A stretch of 64,000 nt of DNA from Chamaecrista fasciculata (GCA_003254925.1 QANZ01039468.1:105731-169730); one strand, 5' to 3'; counted from the stretch's first letter, positions 14,795-26,715 are shown. Notes: generated from the sequence alone by a model not told the origin. Program-made: numbers and translations.

Positions 14795-15894
14795 TACCAA
14801 GGTGGCAGCAGCATTCCCAATTTTGATAATATTGTTACTCAAAATGTCATAAATGAAATGACATCAGCTCAATGAATTAAACATAACCTCTTCCAATCCT
14901 CATCAAAATTGGGAACCTTTATTAACCATGAAAGTTGAAACCGTAGAAATCAGCTTGAATTACTCTGAAAGCAAACATATCTTAGTAAAACAGTTCCAAG
15001 CAAACTATCTATATTCATATGCATGATTACATGAGATCCAACTCGAGCAGTTTGGAAAGCTTTGAGAACACGGGTGGTATTGCGTGCCACCAAATTATCC
15101 ACAGCTCTGAACTCTGAATGCAATGCATTTACTGCTTCCACAACCTGCACTGCAAGAAAAAGGAAATCATTACTTGCCCAATCCATCAAGCTCTCATGAT
15201 TCTAGATGGATATCAGACCCTTCAACAACATAAATGGTATATGCAAACGCCTTCTCTTTCTTCTTTCTTTTCTGAGAGGCCAAAGATGAATTCAACTTAA
15301 TCCAAACCATGTTACCGATTTGCATAAAACTCTGGAAAATTATATTATCACAAGGCCCGATAATGTCCAAATCCGGCAAAATTTACTTTTTTTATATACA
15401 TTTATTTTACTTCAACAGAAGAAAAACATTGAAATAAAATAACTTAATTGGGTTATTTAGAAATAAACGAAATAGAAAATTAGAGTTCAAACTTGAGTAA
15501 AAAGGTGTCTAAATTTGCTTTTCTTCCTCGACCAATTTCTAAATTTCGCATCTTATTTCTTTCACACAACTTCTCATGTACTATACAACACGACCAGCCA
15601 ACAAGTTCATATTTGAGCGAATAAACAAAGGGTAAATAAAAATCTAATATACATATTTGTAGTTTCCAACTATTTGCAATCAATCAAAGGAGACCGTTCA
15701 GGGTTTAATAAATAGAAACATAAAATCAAAAAGAGTTGAGAAATAATCCTCCAAACCAAAGAAATCACCTCCGGAACAAAGGGGTTGTCATGGTGAAAAT
15801 GAAGATTGGTAGAGCGAATGGTGGGAATATGCGAGGAAGAGGCTCTTATGGGAAGTGCAGAATGAGGTGAAATGGCGCAGGATAACACCCACAT
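12136..15894 (-). CDS. PLP-dependent lyase, methionine gamma-lyase/'aluminium resistance' family, 445 aa
   Basis: Twelve exons on the minus strand: 15769-15894, 15031-15144, 14342-14452, 14170-14232, 13913-14026, 13488-13637, 13309-13386, 13014-13235, 12843-12929, 12636-12755, 12454-12546, 12136-12195. Every junction is GT-AG and falls in phase 0; together they give 445 residues plus stop. Family marks in order: HFGGCTGYGHDEAGGREALD, FFSGTHAITCALFALLRPGD, APYDTLEEVIGKR, MVDNCYGEFVEVIEPPMVGA and the PLP-lysine segment GSLIKNPGGTIAPCGGYVAG (Lys ~263). Family members are fold-type I PLP enzymes best known in bacteria, annotated as methionine gamma-lyase or aluminium-resistance protein; the physiological substrate in plants is not settled. 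Residues 1-40, rich in Ser/His/Arg, could be a plastid transit peptide. The start at MWVLSC is preferred over an upstream in-frame Met near 16,017, which lies in a MITE. Confidence 0.9.
14737..14791. repeat. poly-A tract with an unresolved base
   Basis: About 55 A bases interrupted by one N at 14,759, inside an intron of the PLP enzyme gene. Its true length is uncertain. On the sense strand of that gene it is poly-T, so it may be the tail of an inserted retroelement, but no flanking duplication was recognised. Confidence 0.8.
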
Positions 15895-16001
15895 CCTCAA
15901 AACCTCAAGGCGGGAATGGAGAGCACACTCACACTGCTTCCTTCTTCCTTGTGGATTGGATTTCTTTCTCTTCCGGACCAAAAAAATATATACTTTTTCT
16001 T

Positions 16002-16275
16002 GGGCAAAAGTACTCATTTTGTCCCCAAAATTTACAAAAATTTGTCAATTTCGTCCACAATCTTTTTTTCTGTCAATTTCGTCCCTAATATTTTACATTT
16101 TAGTCAATTTTATCCTTTGACTAACTACTTTCAGTAAATTAACGACAGACTGCATCTTATTTTGACTAAAATATGAAATATTAGGGGAAAAATTGACAGC
16201 AAAAAAAGATTGGGGACGAAATTGATAATTTTGTGTAAAGTTTGGGGATGAAATTAATGTTTTTTCCCTTTTGCC
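16002..16275. mobile_element. MITE, GGCAAAAGTA family (copy 1)
   Basis: Begins GGGCAAAAGTACTCATTTTG and ends in the near complement, ATTAATGTTTTTTCCCTTTTGCC. Internal inverted blocks 'TCAATTTCGTCC' and 'GGACGAAATTGA' make it foldback-like. The same family recurs in the ECA1 array at 27,573, 30,794, 33,180 and (truncated) 33,994. Confidence 0.75.
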
Positions 16276-16460
16276 TTTTATTTATTGGTGAAATTGTGGA
16301 CCCCTTGGGCCCCAGGATTCTGAAGAGTTAGTGAACAAGGCTCATCCATGGATCAAGCCCATTTTCATGCTTAAGACTCCTTTAGATGAACGTTATATAG
16401 AATTTAATCTGAAAGCTTATCCAAAGCTTGAGAGTCTATTTGATATTTGAAAAAGTATAA

Positions 16461-17398
16461 GGGCCTGTTTGCAACCACTTCATCCTAATCCCATCTCATT
16501 TAATTTTAATTTCATTTTAAGATTGGATGAACAGTAATGGTTTGGTGTTTTTTGATTTTCCATCTCATCTCATCTCATCTCATCCACATCATCATCTCAT
16601 TTTCTCTTACAATTACTAATTTATCCCTACTTATACACTTATAATTACCTATACTTAGGATCAAAATGAATCATTTTGCCAACATTTAGGACCAATATGA
16701 ACATTTTGAAACATAATGGACCAAATGAATATTAGAGCATACATTTTGGATCAAAATGAACCATTGACCAAACATTTTTGTGTTGTTTTGTTATTTGCAT
16801 TATGGTCCTCAAACTATTCTTTGTTATTTTTTTCGTTGGATTTCACAAATAGATCCGATTATTGATGATTGGGATTTTGTGTAAGCCCCAAGTTATCATT
16901 TACACATGTTAGGGATTGATTAAGAGGACCGGTACAAATTTATGGACCAAATTGTATTCTTAAAAATAATTCCAATATTATTTTCATTTTGGTCTATCAT
17001 CTCATCCACTTGGATTGACCTCTAACCCTTCATCCAAATTTTTCTCATCCTCACGTTTTCTAATAGCATATCACACTTTCTGATATCATCTCATCTCAAT
17101 ATTATTTTAATCAAAACACAACCAAACACCTATCATCTCATCTTATTATCTCCATCTCATTTCACTATTTCTTACCATTTATAACCCTATACAAATTAAA
17201 AAAATCCATAAACCTATTTCAACCAACCACAACCATTACATACCCTTTTATATAATTTCACACCCTATTTAACATCATTTTCTCTAAAATCATCCAAACA
17301 CCAATACATCATTTCATTTCATCCCATTCAAACTTAATCTCATCTCATCCCATAAAATGGACTTGACTTGAAATGAGATGGGCTGCCAATCAAGCCCT
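16461..17398. mobile_element. hAT-like non-autonomous element rich in CATCT repeats
   Basis: Left end GGGCCTGTTTGCAACC and right end (complement) AGGGCTTGATTGGCAGCC are imperfect inverted repeats. The interior of ~0.9 kb is dominated by CATCTCAT repeats. Flanks share TCTATTTGATATTTG near 16,432 and 17,413. Terminal GGGC..TTGGCA sequences are common in plant hAT-type MITEs; assignment to hAT is inference. Confidence 0.55.
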
Positions 17399-18230
17399 AA
17401 ATGAGTTCGAGAATCTATTTGATATTTGGGGAATGTAATCTTAAGAAAATCTTCAAAAAAGGGCTACCATAAACTAATTATGGAAATTTTATGTGGAATA
17501 AAAGATGTGCATTCTTTTTTTTTTTTTTGCCTGAAAAAGATGTGCATTCTTGGATTGTGTTGCAATTGGGAATCAGGGTGACTCTCTAGTTGTTGGCCAA
17601 AAATAAAAAAAGGGTGACTCTAGTCTCTTCCCTCTTGAAATTTGTTTGGGTTTGTTTGGCTTGACTAACAGTCTCTACTTTTTCTTATTTAGTTGTAAAG
17701 TGTGTTAGGGTCATGAATAAGTTGAAAATGGGCTTTAAGTTGCTATGGGCCTTTTATCTCTTAAAGTGGCTTTTTCATTTTTCAAATGGACCTAGTCTTT
17801 TATTGAAATGATGTGTCAAACCCAAAGATTAAATTAACAGTAAATGTATCATACCCAATTGACTGTTTTGAAAATAAAAAAAAAATCTGACAAAAAAAAA
17901 AGAAAAAAACAATAAGTCATTAACAAAGCTAAGATTTTGAAATGATTTATTTTTCAAAGAAAAGGGTAAAACAAAAAAAATACAATAATTAAGAGAAAAA
18001 ATTGAAAAAGGTTGATTTAGATAGATAAATAGTGTTAAAATATTTGTTGAAAACTATATTCTAAAACACATGGGCGCCTTGCAAAAGGGTAACGGTAATG
18101 AGAAATTATTATTTTACTCGATTAGACAAAATTCTTTTAAATTTTATTAGATTTATTTTAATTAATTTTATTTCCTTTTAAAAGGTATGAGTAATTTCTT
18201 TTTTATGTATTCTGCGTCACTCTGACTCTA
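17399..18230. other. AT-rich intergenic region upstream of ULTRAPETALA
   Basis: No coding or repeat structure is clear here. It contains several poly-A/T runs and the likely promoter of the ULTRAPETALA gene. A leader-like, less AT-rich stretch begins near 18,210. Confidence 0.5.
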
Positions 18231-18348
18231 GAAGGAGCTGAATTCGGCGAACCCTAAAACAAGACATCGAAAAGATTGCGAAAGAGTCGGTGCAGATAGA
18301 GGTAGAAGTTAGCAATTTACTTTTAAAGCCAACACAAATTTTGCCGAA

Positions 18349-19835
18349 ATGGATCAAGGTAAATTCTAAATCTTTTTAGTTTTTTTCTTTATTTTTCTTT
18401 TTCAAAACAAAAAAACGATTGTAGATTGCAATATCATACACGCCATTGATTTGTTTTGACTGATTACGACATTATCTTTTGAAATTAATTATTTTATTTT
18501 CAACATTTTTCTAAACAACAACAGAGCATATCGACTCTCTCTTCTTATTCTTTTTCTCTTTAATTTCCTTCAAATTTGAGAAGTAGAGAACTATTGTATA
18601 TCATTGATGTCCATTCAATATTTGATTCCTTCTTCACACAAGCATAGGAAGTCTAGGTGTTAAAATAAATTATATACATTAGGACAACTCCATGACCACA
18701 TCCCATTTTTTTTAATATTCATTCTAACCAATAGCCATTTGATTTTTCATATACAACTAGCCAGTTAATCCTTTAGAAAATAGAAAAAGGGAATGTTGTT
18801 GTTGATCTTATAACTTTTCATAACATTGTTGCCCTTGAGGTTATTGTTTTTCTTTTTTCTTCTTGAACAAATCCTTGAGGTTCTTGTTTACCCTTCTTTG
18901 AATTCTCAATTGAAAAGGAGAAGGGTAAGCTTCTTCATTCCTTGATTTTGCCTGAGCTTTCTTATTTCTGTAAATTTTTTCATGTAAATTTTTTATCAGT
19001 TTTTACCATTTGATGCTTTGTTGCTCATAATTCTTTTCTTACTTTGCAAGTTACCCAATGAAAGAAGGGACCTTTTACCATTGTATTATATGATAAACAA
19101 ATTGTAATCACACATTTAGGCACTATTTAGATGGAGGAGAATGAAGTAGATAGAAACAAATTAAAATTCTTATTGAATTAGAAATCAATGGAATTGTCTT
19201 AATGAAACATTTATTTCTCTTCCTTTTCTTTCTCCACTAATCAACATAGTCCAAACATATCCTTAGCCATTATAATTCTCATTTCTTTACCTTTTCTTTT
19301 CCATACCTTGTTTGGGTGTACATATATAAATCCTTATGAAGGGTATTTTTTTTTTTAATTTGTGTCATAATTGTAGTTCTTGGCTTATGCAACTAGTTTC
19401 ATCATGGTGTAAAAACAGGAGAAGGACAACAAAAAGTCGACATGGCTCATGAACAAAGGGCTAGGTTTAATGTTGACATGACAGCAATCTTGGGTTATGA
19501 GAAGGGAAAAGACTATGTTGAGGTTGAATGTGGCTGCACTAATAAAAAGTATGGAGACTTTGTTGGAAAGCTTAGAATTTTTACTAGTGGTGAATTTTCA
19601 GTCACTTGCCATTGCTTTGAAGGCTGCAAAAAAGGCAAGCTCCTCTTTATATTAAGCCTTTGGTCTTCCTCTTATTTTTAAGTTGAAGTCCTTTATATTC
19701 ACTTGTTACTATATTGATCAAGATGTTTTCATGTGTTGTAACTTGTAAGGAGTTTATAGAAATGCAAAATCTTTAAGGTACATTGTTCCTTGGGAGAAAA
19801 AGAGGAAAAATTGTAGGAGAAAAGAGAGGGAAGCT

Positions 19836-19870
<35 letters not shown>

Positions 19871-21708
19871 TTTTTTCGGTAACATATATGCATATATAAC
19901 AAGAGAATAAGATATTGCTTATGTAGAAAACATAAGCACATAGGCATAAGATGCTTATGGGCGATAGTCGATCATAAGCATTTAATCTCATACATGCTAA
20001 ATTTACTTGGTGAAAACATTCTAATTATCAATGATTCGATCAAATATTAGGATTTAGTTCTATTCACTCTTTAACTCCATCATTTTGTTTTTCATTTTCT
20101 AGTTCTTGGAAACCTATTATTAATTCTTACCTACTATATTATAAGAGCATTGCAAATATTAACTTTTTTTGCAATAATTATCAGTTGATATCACTCCAAA
20201 GCAATTTCAGAGACATGCTAGAAAAGAATCAGTGAATTGGCCAAGCAATATTTGGGTTCAAATTGATGGGGAGAAGGTCCCTCTTGAGATGACCCAAATC
20301 ATGAAATACTACGACCATAAAGCAAATACACATAAAATGATGAAGTATGCGAATCGCAACAAAAAATTTCATAAAGATGAGTTTATTCGTTGTTCAAAGT
20401 GCAACAAGGAACGTAGGTTCCGTCGTCGAAACATGAAAGCAATTAAGGATTACCATGATGCCTTCAATGATGAAAGTTGGGAATGCTCTGATTGGCCATA
20501 TGGCAAGTAAGTTTATTTCACTTAACTCTCACTCAAAAGTACAATTGATTAATATTTTCATTAACAAATTAGTTTTCTTTTCCTTACTATCTGTACCGTT
20601 TGTAAATAGATCTATTCTTTTATCCATATGTTTGACAAAAATTTATAGACAAAATTATGGGCATTCTAAATGGGCATATATAGTAGCCTAATTGGTAAAA
20701 TAGGGATGCTAGTCAAACCAAATTCCATCACTTAGGCTATGTTTGGTGCAGGAAAATTGGCATGTTATAGGAAGGGAAAAGAAGAGAAATGAAGATAACT
20801 GCAAGGTCTTTCTCTTGTTATAAATTGAAGAGAAAGATCATGGATTAACTAAAAATCCTCAGTTATCTTATTTCTTCTTAAAATTTAAGATATCTTAAAT
20901 TTAGACATTACGAAAAATAACATCAGAACTAAGGGAAAAGATATGACTTTGAATGAGGTGAAGGAAAAATGGATAACATTTTCTTCCCTTCCTCTCTTAT
21001 ATCTAAGCAAAATTCTATTAGTGTATGTTTGAATTGAGAATTAAGGAAGAGAGAAGGAAACAGAGGGAGAAAAGTTTGAGACCTCTTCCCCTTATTTAAA
21101 GAGTTGAAGATTTGAGGAGAAGAGAATGAATAAATTAGCTTTTAATCTTTTGTTCTCTTTTCCTCCAATTTTTAATTTTCAGAGATCCCAAATTACTCCT
21201 CCACCATTCCTTTCTCTTCTATAATCTTTAATCTAAACATACTAGTGAGGAGTAGGACTTTGGATGCATGAAGTTTGGCTTTAGAAAATGTCTCTTGATA
21301 GAAGAGTATCAAGAAACTTAAAATATATATAAAAAAAAAATTAATAATAATAATTAGCAAAAGGTCAACAGTAGTTTATATAGGTGGTCAGTATAGATTT
21401 AGGTGCAGTTGTTATTATGAAGATGGTAATATTGATTATTTGAATGAAGAACTTGTTAATTCATAATTTTGAATCATCAATATATATAATAGAGTTGAGG
21501 TGTTTTTGTTGTACATGTGTTTAGGATAACCTGCGAAGAGGAAGAAGAGAGAGACAATCGCAAAAGGTACAGAGGTTGTCCAGTGATTAAGTTTTGCAAG
21601 GGGTGTGACTATTGTAATTGTAAAGGATGCGTTAAGTGTCGCTTTTTGGAATGTTGTTGCCCAGCATGCACTCACTTCATGGACAACGCCGCAAAACCTT
21701 ATAATTAG
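18349..21708 (+). CDS. ULT1: ULTRAPETALA-type SAND-domain trithorax factor, 243 aa
   Basis: Four exons: 18349-18358, 19419-19634, 20185-20506, 21525-21708, giving 243 residues (Arabidopsis ULT1 has 237). The first coding exon supplies only MDQ plus one base and joins in frame to GEGQQKVDMAHEQRARFNVD. Matches to the family: VECGCTNKKYGDFVGKLRIF, the SAND-like core NIWVQIDGEKVPLEMTQIMK, DEFIRCSKCNKERRFRRRN, ITCEEEEERDNRKRYRGCP and a Cys-rich C-terminus (CKGCDYCNCKGCVKC). ULT proteins act in the nucleus with ATX1 against Polycomb silencing to limit meristem size and set floral determinacy. The second intron begins with GC rather than GT. Whether this is the ULT1 or ULT2 orthologue cannot be decided here. 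MITE-like low-complexity sequence fills introns 1 and 3. Confidence 0.92.
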
Positions 21709-22328
21709 CCTCTTCCTAATATTATATTGCTCTAATTCTTTTTTGAGACCTCATTGCATGTTGTAAGAACAAAACAAAAACATCATCCATCTAGCTAGGA
21801 GATCAAATTTATCTTGTTCTTCTCTTTGCTGATTTTCTAAACTTGTATGATATATTGTTTCAATTGATGTCGCTAGGGAAAAACTTACCTCCCTTGGATA
21901 TATGATGACCAACTTAGAGTAATTGATATTCAAGTTATTATCTTTGGTACTGTGTTATTTTTTTTTGGGCCGAACTTTATTTTTGGCCAAACTTTGGTAC
22001 TATGTTTATTGATCAAAATCTTTCGAGATACTTTACCGTACATTTGTAAAGGCAAAATTTTAGCCAAACATAGAATAGATGAATCATGAACCCAAAAANA
22101 AAAAAAAAAAAAAAAAAAACAGATGAATCTGTTTCTTTGAGAAATGATGAGTTAAGTTGTAATCTTTCAGAACTTCTTTTTAAAAAAAGTTTTTAGACCT
22201 TCCGCGACATAAGGTAGGCCCATTAAATGAGATTTCCGTCAAAATCTTAAGTCATATGTATTCCTAAAAACTATAATAATTCAATCATATCATTCCAAAA
22301 ACAAAATAGAATTTTTTTTTTTTTATTT

Positions 22329-22449
22329 GGAGACTTTGTTAGTAGACAATTTGTGAGTAATTTTTATAAGTGCTTATAGAGCTTGGAGGTCTACCCTGCT
22401 TTAGTGAGCCTCCGGGACCCAACTCACCTAAACTTTCCTCTACCAAAAA
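22329..22449 (+). mobile_element. SINE fragment (family S1), 5'-truncated
   Basis: GGAGACTTTGTTAGTAGAC, then CTTGGAGGTCTACCCTGCTT and GAGCCTCCGGGACCCAACTC match the body of the fuller S1 copies at 23,637 and 33,738. The tRNA-like head with the B box is missing. Confidence 0.7.
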
Positions 22450-22657
22450 TCAGAAAACAAAACTTTTTCGTAAAATTTTATGGAATGAATCAAGTAGAAA
22501 ATTAGGCACAAATTAAGTTCTACAGAAATATTAAATTTCCGAGTAAGACAATAGAGTAATCTTATATTTAATTCAATCAGGGCCCACAAAAAATTAAGAA
22601 AAAATCTACATTTTAATCCTCGAATTTGTCTCAATTATTATATAGCTTTTAAATATT

Positions 22658-22956
22658 AGGGTAAATTATACTTTGGTACTTTATGGTTTAATACTATTTC
22701 ATTTTGGTAATCTGTGGTTTGAAACCTAACACTTTGGTACCCTGTGGTATTTTCCATTAACACTTTGGTACCCTTTGGAGCTATTTTGTAATTTTAACCA
22801 TAACAAATTTTTGCAAAAATTACATATTGACCCCAAAAAATTTTCAAAGAATTACAAATAGGTCCCTGGATACATATTATCTAGTGACTAAAATGAAAAC
22901 TTTAAAAAAAAAAAATTTGGGTCAAACCACAGGGTACCAAAGTGTAATTTACCCTA
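22658..22956. mobile_element. MITE with CTTTGGTACC termini (copy 1)
   Basis: Ends are inverted: left TAGGGTAAATTATACTTTGG, right CCAAAGTGTAATTTACCCTA. The interior repeats 'ACACTTTGGTACCCTGTGG' blocks. A second copy lies 175 bases downstream. Confidence 0.85.
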
Positions 22957-23131
22957 AATATTATAAATATATCTTTTATTTTTTAAAATGTTAACTATTT
23001 AGTTATTATGCATAAACTAAATAATCGGTATTCATTAAAAAAATTAATAATAAAAATATATATTTTTAACATTTAAAGACTAAATCGTAATTTTAAAATA
23101 AATTTAAATATTAAAAAATATATTAAATAAA

Positions 23132-23563
23132 AGGGTAAATTACACTTTGGTACCCTGTGGTTTGACCCTATTTCACTTTGGTACCCTGTGGTTTAAAAAT
23201 TGACACTTTGGTACCCTGTGGTATTCTCCATTAACACTTTGGTACCCTTTGGAGCTATTTTGTAATTTTAACCATAACAAATTTTGCAAAAATTACATAT
23301 TGACCCCAAAAAATTTTCAAAAAATTACAAATAGGTCCCTGGATACATATTATATAGGGACTAAAATGAAAAATTTAAAATTTTTTTGGGGTCAATATGT
23401 AATTTTTGTAAAATTTATTATGGTTAAAATTACAAAATAGCTCCAAAGGGTACCAAAGTGTTAATGGATAATACCACAGGGTACCAAAGTGTCAAGTTTC
23501 AAACCACAGAGTACCAAAGTGAAATAGGGTTAAACCACAGGGTACCAAAGTATAATTTACCCT
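23132..23563. mobile_element. MITE with CTTTGGTACC termini (copy 2)
   Basis: Left end AGGGTAAATTACACTTTGGT, right end complement ACCAAAGTATAATTTACCCT. Both halves are near-complementary for more than 150 bases, so the transcript would fold into a long hairpin. The left half is almost identical to copy 1 over ~180 bases, so the two share recent ancestry. Confidence 0.88.
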
Positions 23564-23636
23564 AAATAAAAACAAATAACAAACCAAATTCCAAGGATCA
23601 AGTAGAATCTAACTCCTACAAAGTTCACATTCTTTG

Positions 23637-23830
23637 GCCAACAAAGATTAGGTAAGTTAGTAAAAAGTCGACTCATAACTCACATGGTCGTGAGTTCGAT
23701 TCTCACGTGGAGACTTTGTTGGTAGGCGATTTGTAAGTACATCTGTAAACGCTCATAAAGCCTGGAGGTCTGCCCTGACCTTGGTGAGCCTCCGAAGGTC
23801 AACTCATGTATTGATTATCATTAAAAAAAA
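23637..23830 (+). mobile_element. tRNA-derived SINE (family S1) with target-site duplication
   Basis: A tRNA-like head (GTAAGTTAGTAAAAAGTCGACT) carries a pol III B box, GAGTTCGATTC at 23692-23702. The body includes GCCTGGAGGTCTGCCCTGAC and the tail is a short A run. TCACATTCTTTG lies immediately before (23625-23636) and immediately after (23831-23842), a perfect 12-base duplication. At least three more copies of this family are in the window. Confidence 0.9.
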
Positions 23831-23842
23831 TCACATTCTTTG

Positions 23843-25229
23843 AGAAACATGCTTCCGTAATTAGTCGCAAAACAGCAAATGTGGACACAAATTTTATTGG
23901 ATAGAAAATCACGATGACAAGAAGATAGTTTCACTTGAACACATTCAATCAAAGAAAAGCACAGGTTGGTCATGAACTATATAAGCTTAGACCTTGTATC
24001 CACAAGACTCTTTCACGAACCAACATTCTATAGACAAAGCATTTTCACTTGAAAGCCAGTGGACACAAGCTTTCATACATTTACTCTAATACCATTTGTT
24101 CATATAACATTATTCAAAAGGAATCCATCCTTGACCATTCATGTCCATACGTGATGCAAAATGTTTCACATGAGTTCTCGTATTTCAACATTCTTTACAA
24201 CTTATTACAAGTAAGAAGTGAGAACTCATTCTGTTTTGGCCAAAAGAAAAAGAAAAAGAAAAAAAAAAAAAAAGTGAGAACTCATCTCTCAAATTCCATG
24301 CATGCCATTATAGTCATTTTCCAAGGGGGAGGAAAGAATCATGTAAGTCTCATGAAGTTTACTGAATGCATCAAAGAACAATCCTTAGAGCAGTGTTGCA
24401 TGCTCCTACACTATTCATCTCATTGTTCCAGGTGGCCATTTGGGACACTGCGACGAGGAGGATTCACTGAAGTTTGACAGTCAACAGTGGTGAGCGTGAG
24501 TGTCACACACTTCTATAAGGCTTCTCACTCCGCTGTCGTCTCGTCTCGTCTCGTCTGTTAAAACAATTTAATGGACTACTTAGATTTTGTATATACTATT
24601 AAAAGGACCATCTCTCGTATTATCATGTGTAAAACTTTTTACCAACATGAAAAGCAAGATATATCTCTCGCAACTTATTTTTTATAGTTTAAAAAAGCCT
24701 GTGAAAAACTTAATGTTCAATTACAATATAATACTGAAATAAGATTTTAGATGGCGATAATGAGTTCGTTCTCTATTCTCCATCCAGAGTATTAAGCAGT
24801 TAAATCTCCATCCAAGAGACTCGTGTTCACGAACTTTGTATTCAAAATATTCATCATAATGTCAGTGCTCTAGGCGAAAAAAGTTGTCACAATGATAATT
24901 AAGGCAATGGGGCAGTATAATGAATCTAAGAAAAGAAGGCATTCAGTTGATCAAGAAATAGGCTATGGAAACAACATCAACCCAGAATTTTGGTAAATTT
25001 ATTTGAAAAAGGCTTGCCCAAGCAACTTCTAGTCTATTTTCTTTTTTTATTTTGTTCAACCACACCATTTTCTCTTTGACCCATCTGAACTTTGATATTG
25101 ATTATCAATTCAACCATGATTGAACCAATGACTCTTGAATCACTACTTCAACCGGTTCAATATCTGGTCCAATTTTAAAACCTTGCTATATAAAGCAAAT
25201 TCTATTCACCAACCCAGAGAGCAGTATGA
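23843..25229. other. gene-free stretch, no assigned content
   Basis: A 142-codon open frame at 24049-24477 contains a lysine run from a poly-A tract and shows no domain, signal peptide or splice context, so it is not called. A CTCGT run lies near 24,540. Around 25,090-25,190 there is a CAACCGGTTCAAT-type repeat fragment. Confidence 0.5.
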
Positions 25230-25809
25230 TGTTGGAAATGTTAGAAATAATAAAATAGAAGAAAGAGATGAGTAGAAGAATAGAAGTTAATGGATGGCTT
25301 TGAGGCGTGACGAATCACTTTCCTTAAAGAGTGATTGTCTATGCATGGGGAAAGTTAGGCAAACCCCTTCCAAGATACAACAAAGCCTATGAATTGAATT
25401 TAACATACTATTTCATAGTAAATATTGTTTTACATCTTATGTGGTTTGGATCACTATTTATAATTGGCCAAGAGACATAATCCATAAGATATGTCCTTTC
25501 ATTTGAAAGATGTGTTCATTAACCACTAGTAGACACTATCTAACAGTTATATCTCTTCATAACAAAAGATGTGTCTATTAGTAATTAAAAGACACCACTT
25601 GATAAATGTAACTTTTCAAATGAAATGATATGTCTATTAATTATTAATAGACACCTTTTGAAAAGACTTCTCATGTCTTTTAATGAAACCAATCATATAA
25701 ACATAATTAATTTAATATATTACCATATTAAATTAATTATACATCATAAATAGACTTTATTTATTTTATCCAAAATAACCACATTGATAATATTACAAAC
25801 TATCCAACA
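25230..25809. mobile_element. solo-LTR-like block bounded by TGTTGGA / TCCAACA
   Basis: The block starts TGTTGGAAATGTTAG and ends CTATCCAACA, the TG..CA inverted termini typical of Copia LTRs. Inside, 25,492-25,690 holds three diverged direct repeats of ~60 bases around 'AAGATGTGTCTATTA..AGACAC'. No coding region follows and the flanking five bases (TATGA / AGGAT) do not match, so a solo LTR with a lost duplication or an end of a deleted element are both possible. Confidence 0.55.
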
Positions 25810-26700
25810 AGGATGACGTCAAATGAGGCATCACCAGGAATGGAACCTAAACCATGTAATTGTCATGGGCAAAAAGGTGAAAAAGGTGACCAAGTGAGTC
25901 AAACATCATTGGTGTTGTTGTTGTATATTGTTGATGCATTTTGGATTTTTGGTCTGAAAATCATGAAGTTTGGACAAATATTGAGTTAATAAGTGATAAA
26001 GGACTGTTTTGGCAAAAACCAAATTTTCTCCGTGCACTTTCACGATTTCCGCTGGTTTCTCACCGGAAGGGTGTAGTCTGACGAGTAATTGATGAACTCC
26101 TCTGTGTGTATCTCACCAGATACTCACCGTGATTCACCCTTCTGACGAGAATGCTGTGAAATATACTTCTTTTGCTGAAAATTGTGTTTTTTTCTGTTAG
26201 TTTTAGCTTCTCACCAGATACTTGGTTTTATAACTTCAAAAAGAAATAACTACAAAAATTTTAGTTGCATAAAAAAAATTATGTTTCTTATTATATTTGT
26301 CAATAGAAGCCCCTAACAACCTCATACATACTTTGGCAAGTGGCTGAATCCTTGTTTTAATTTCTACAATTAGTGTACCAAATAGGTCTTTTCTTCTATA
26401 AAACTAATATTTATTTTTCCAAGAGGAAGATTTTATTTGAGACCTATACATGATTGTCCTATATATGAAGTGAATAAAACAATTGTTACAAATTAAATAA
26501 TGTAATGGGAAATTTGATATCACTTGCAACTCATGGAATAGAGAGAATATAATTTATATTATTTCCTTGTTACAAATTTAATTATGAAACAATCTCCCAA
26601 AAAACATTTTGGGAAAAAAATTGAAAATAGATTAAAAGTTAAATACTTTTATTTTGAGATTACATTCTTAAATATTGTTCGGCAAAAAAATCTAATGAGA
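25810..26700. other. intergenic region downstream of the ECA1-like array
   Basis: The first ~450 bases have a distinct composition, with repeated 'CTCACC' segments (TTTCTCACCGGAAGG, TATCTCACCAGATACTCACC) of unknown origin. From about 26,300 the sequence is homologous to the 3' flanks of the other ECA1-like units. Confidence 0.5.
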
Positions 26701-26715
26701 AGTTTGTAAACTTAT

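Noticed and set aside
15895-16017. In-frame upstream start for the PLP enzyme (115-codon frame)
   Set aside because: It begins inside a MITE and would add a basic stretch before MWVLSCAIS; the internal Met gives a leader of ordinary length.
23690-23705. Functional tRNA gene
   Set aside because: Only the promoter boxes resemble a tRNA; the sequence cannot form a cloverleaf, and the target duplication and A-tail identify a SINE.
24049-24477. 142-codon open frame with a ten-lysine run
   Set aside because: The run comes from a poly-A tract, no domain or signal peptide is visible, and base composition equals the intergenic DNA.
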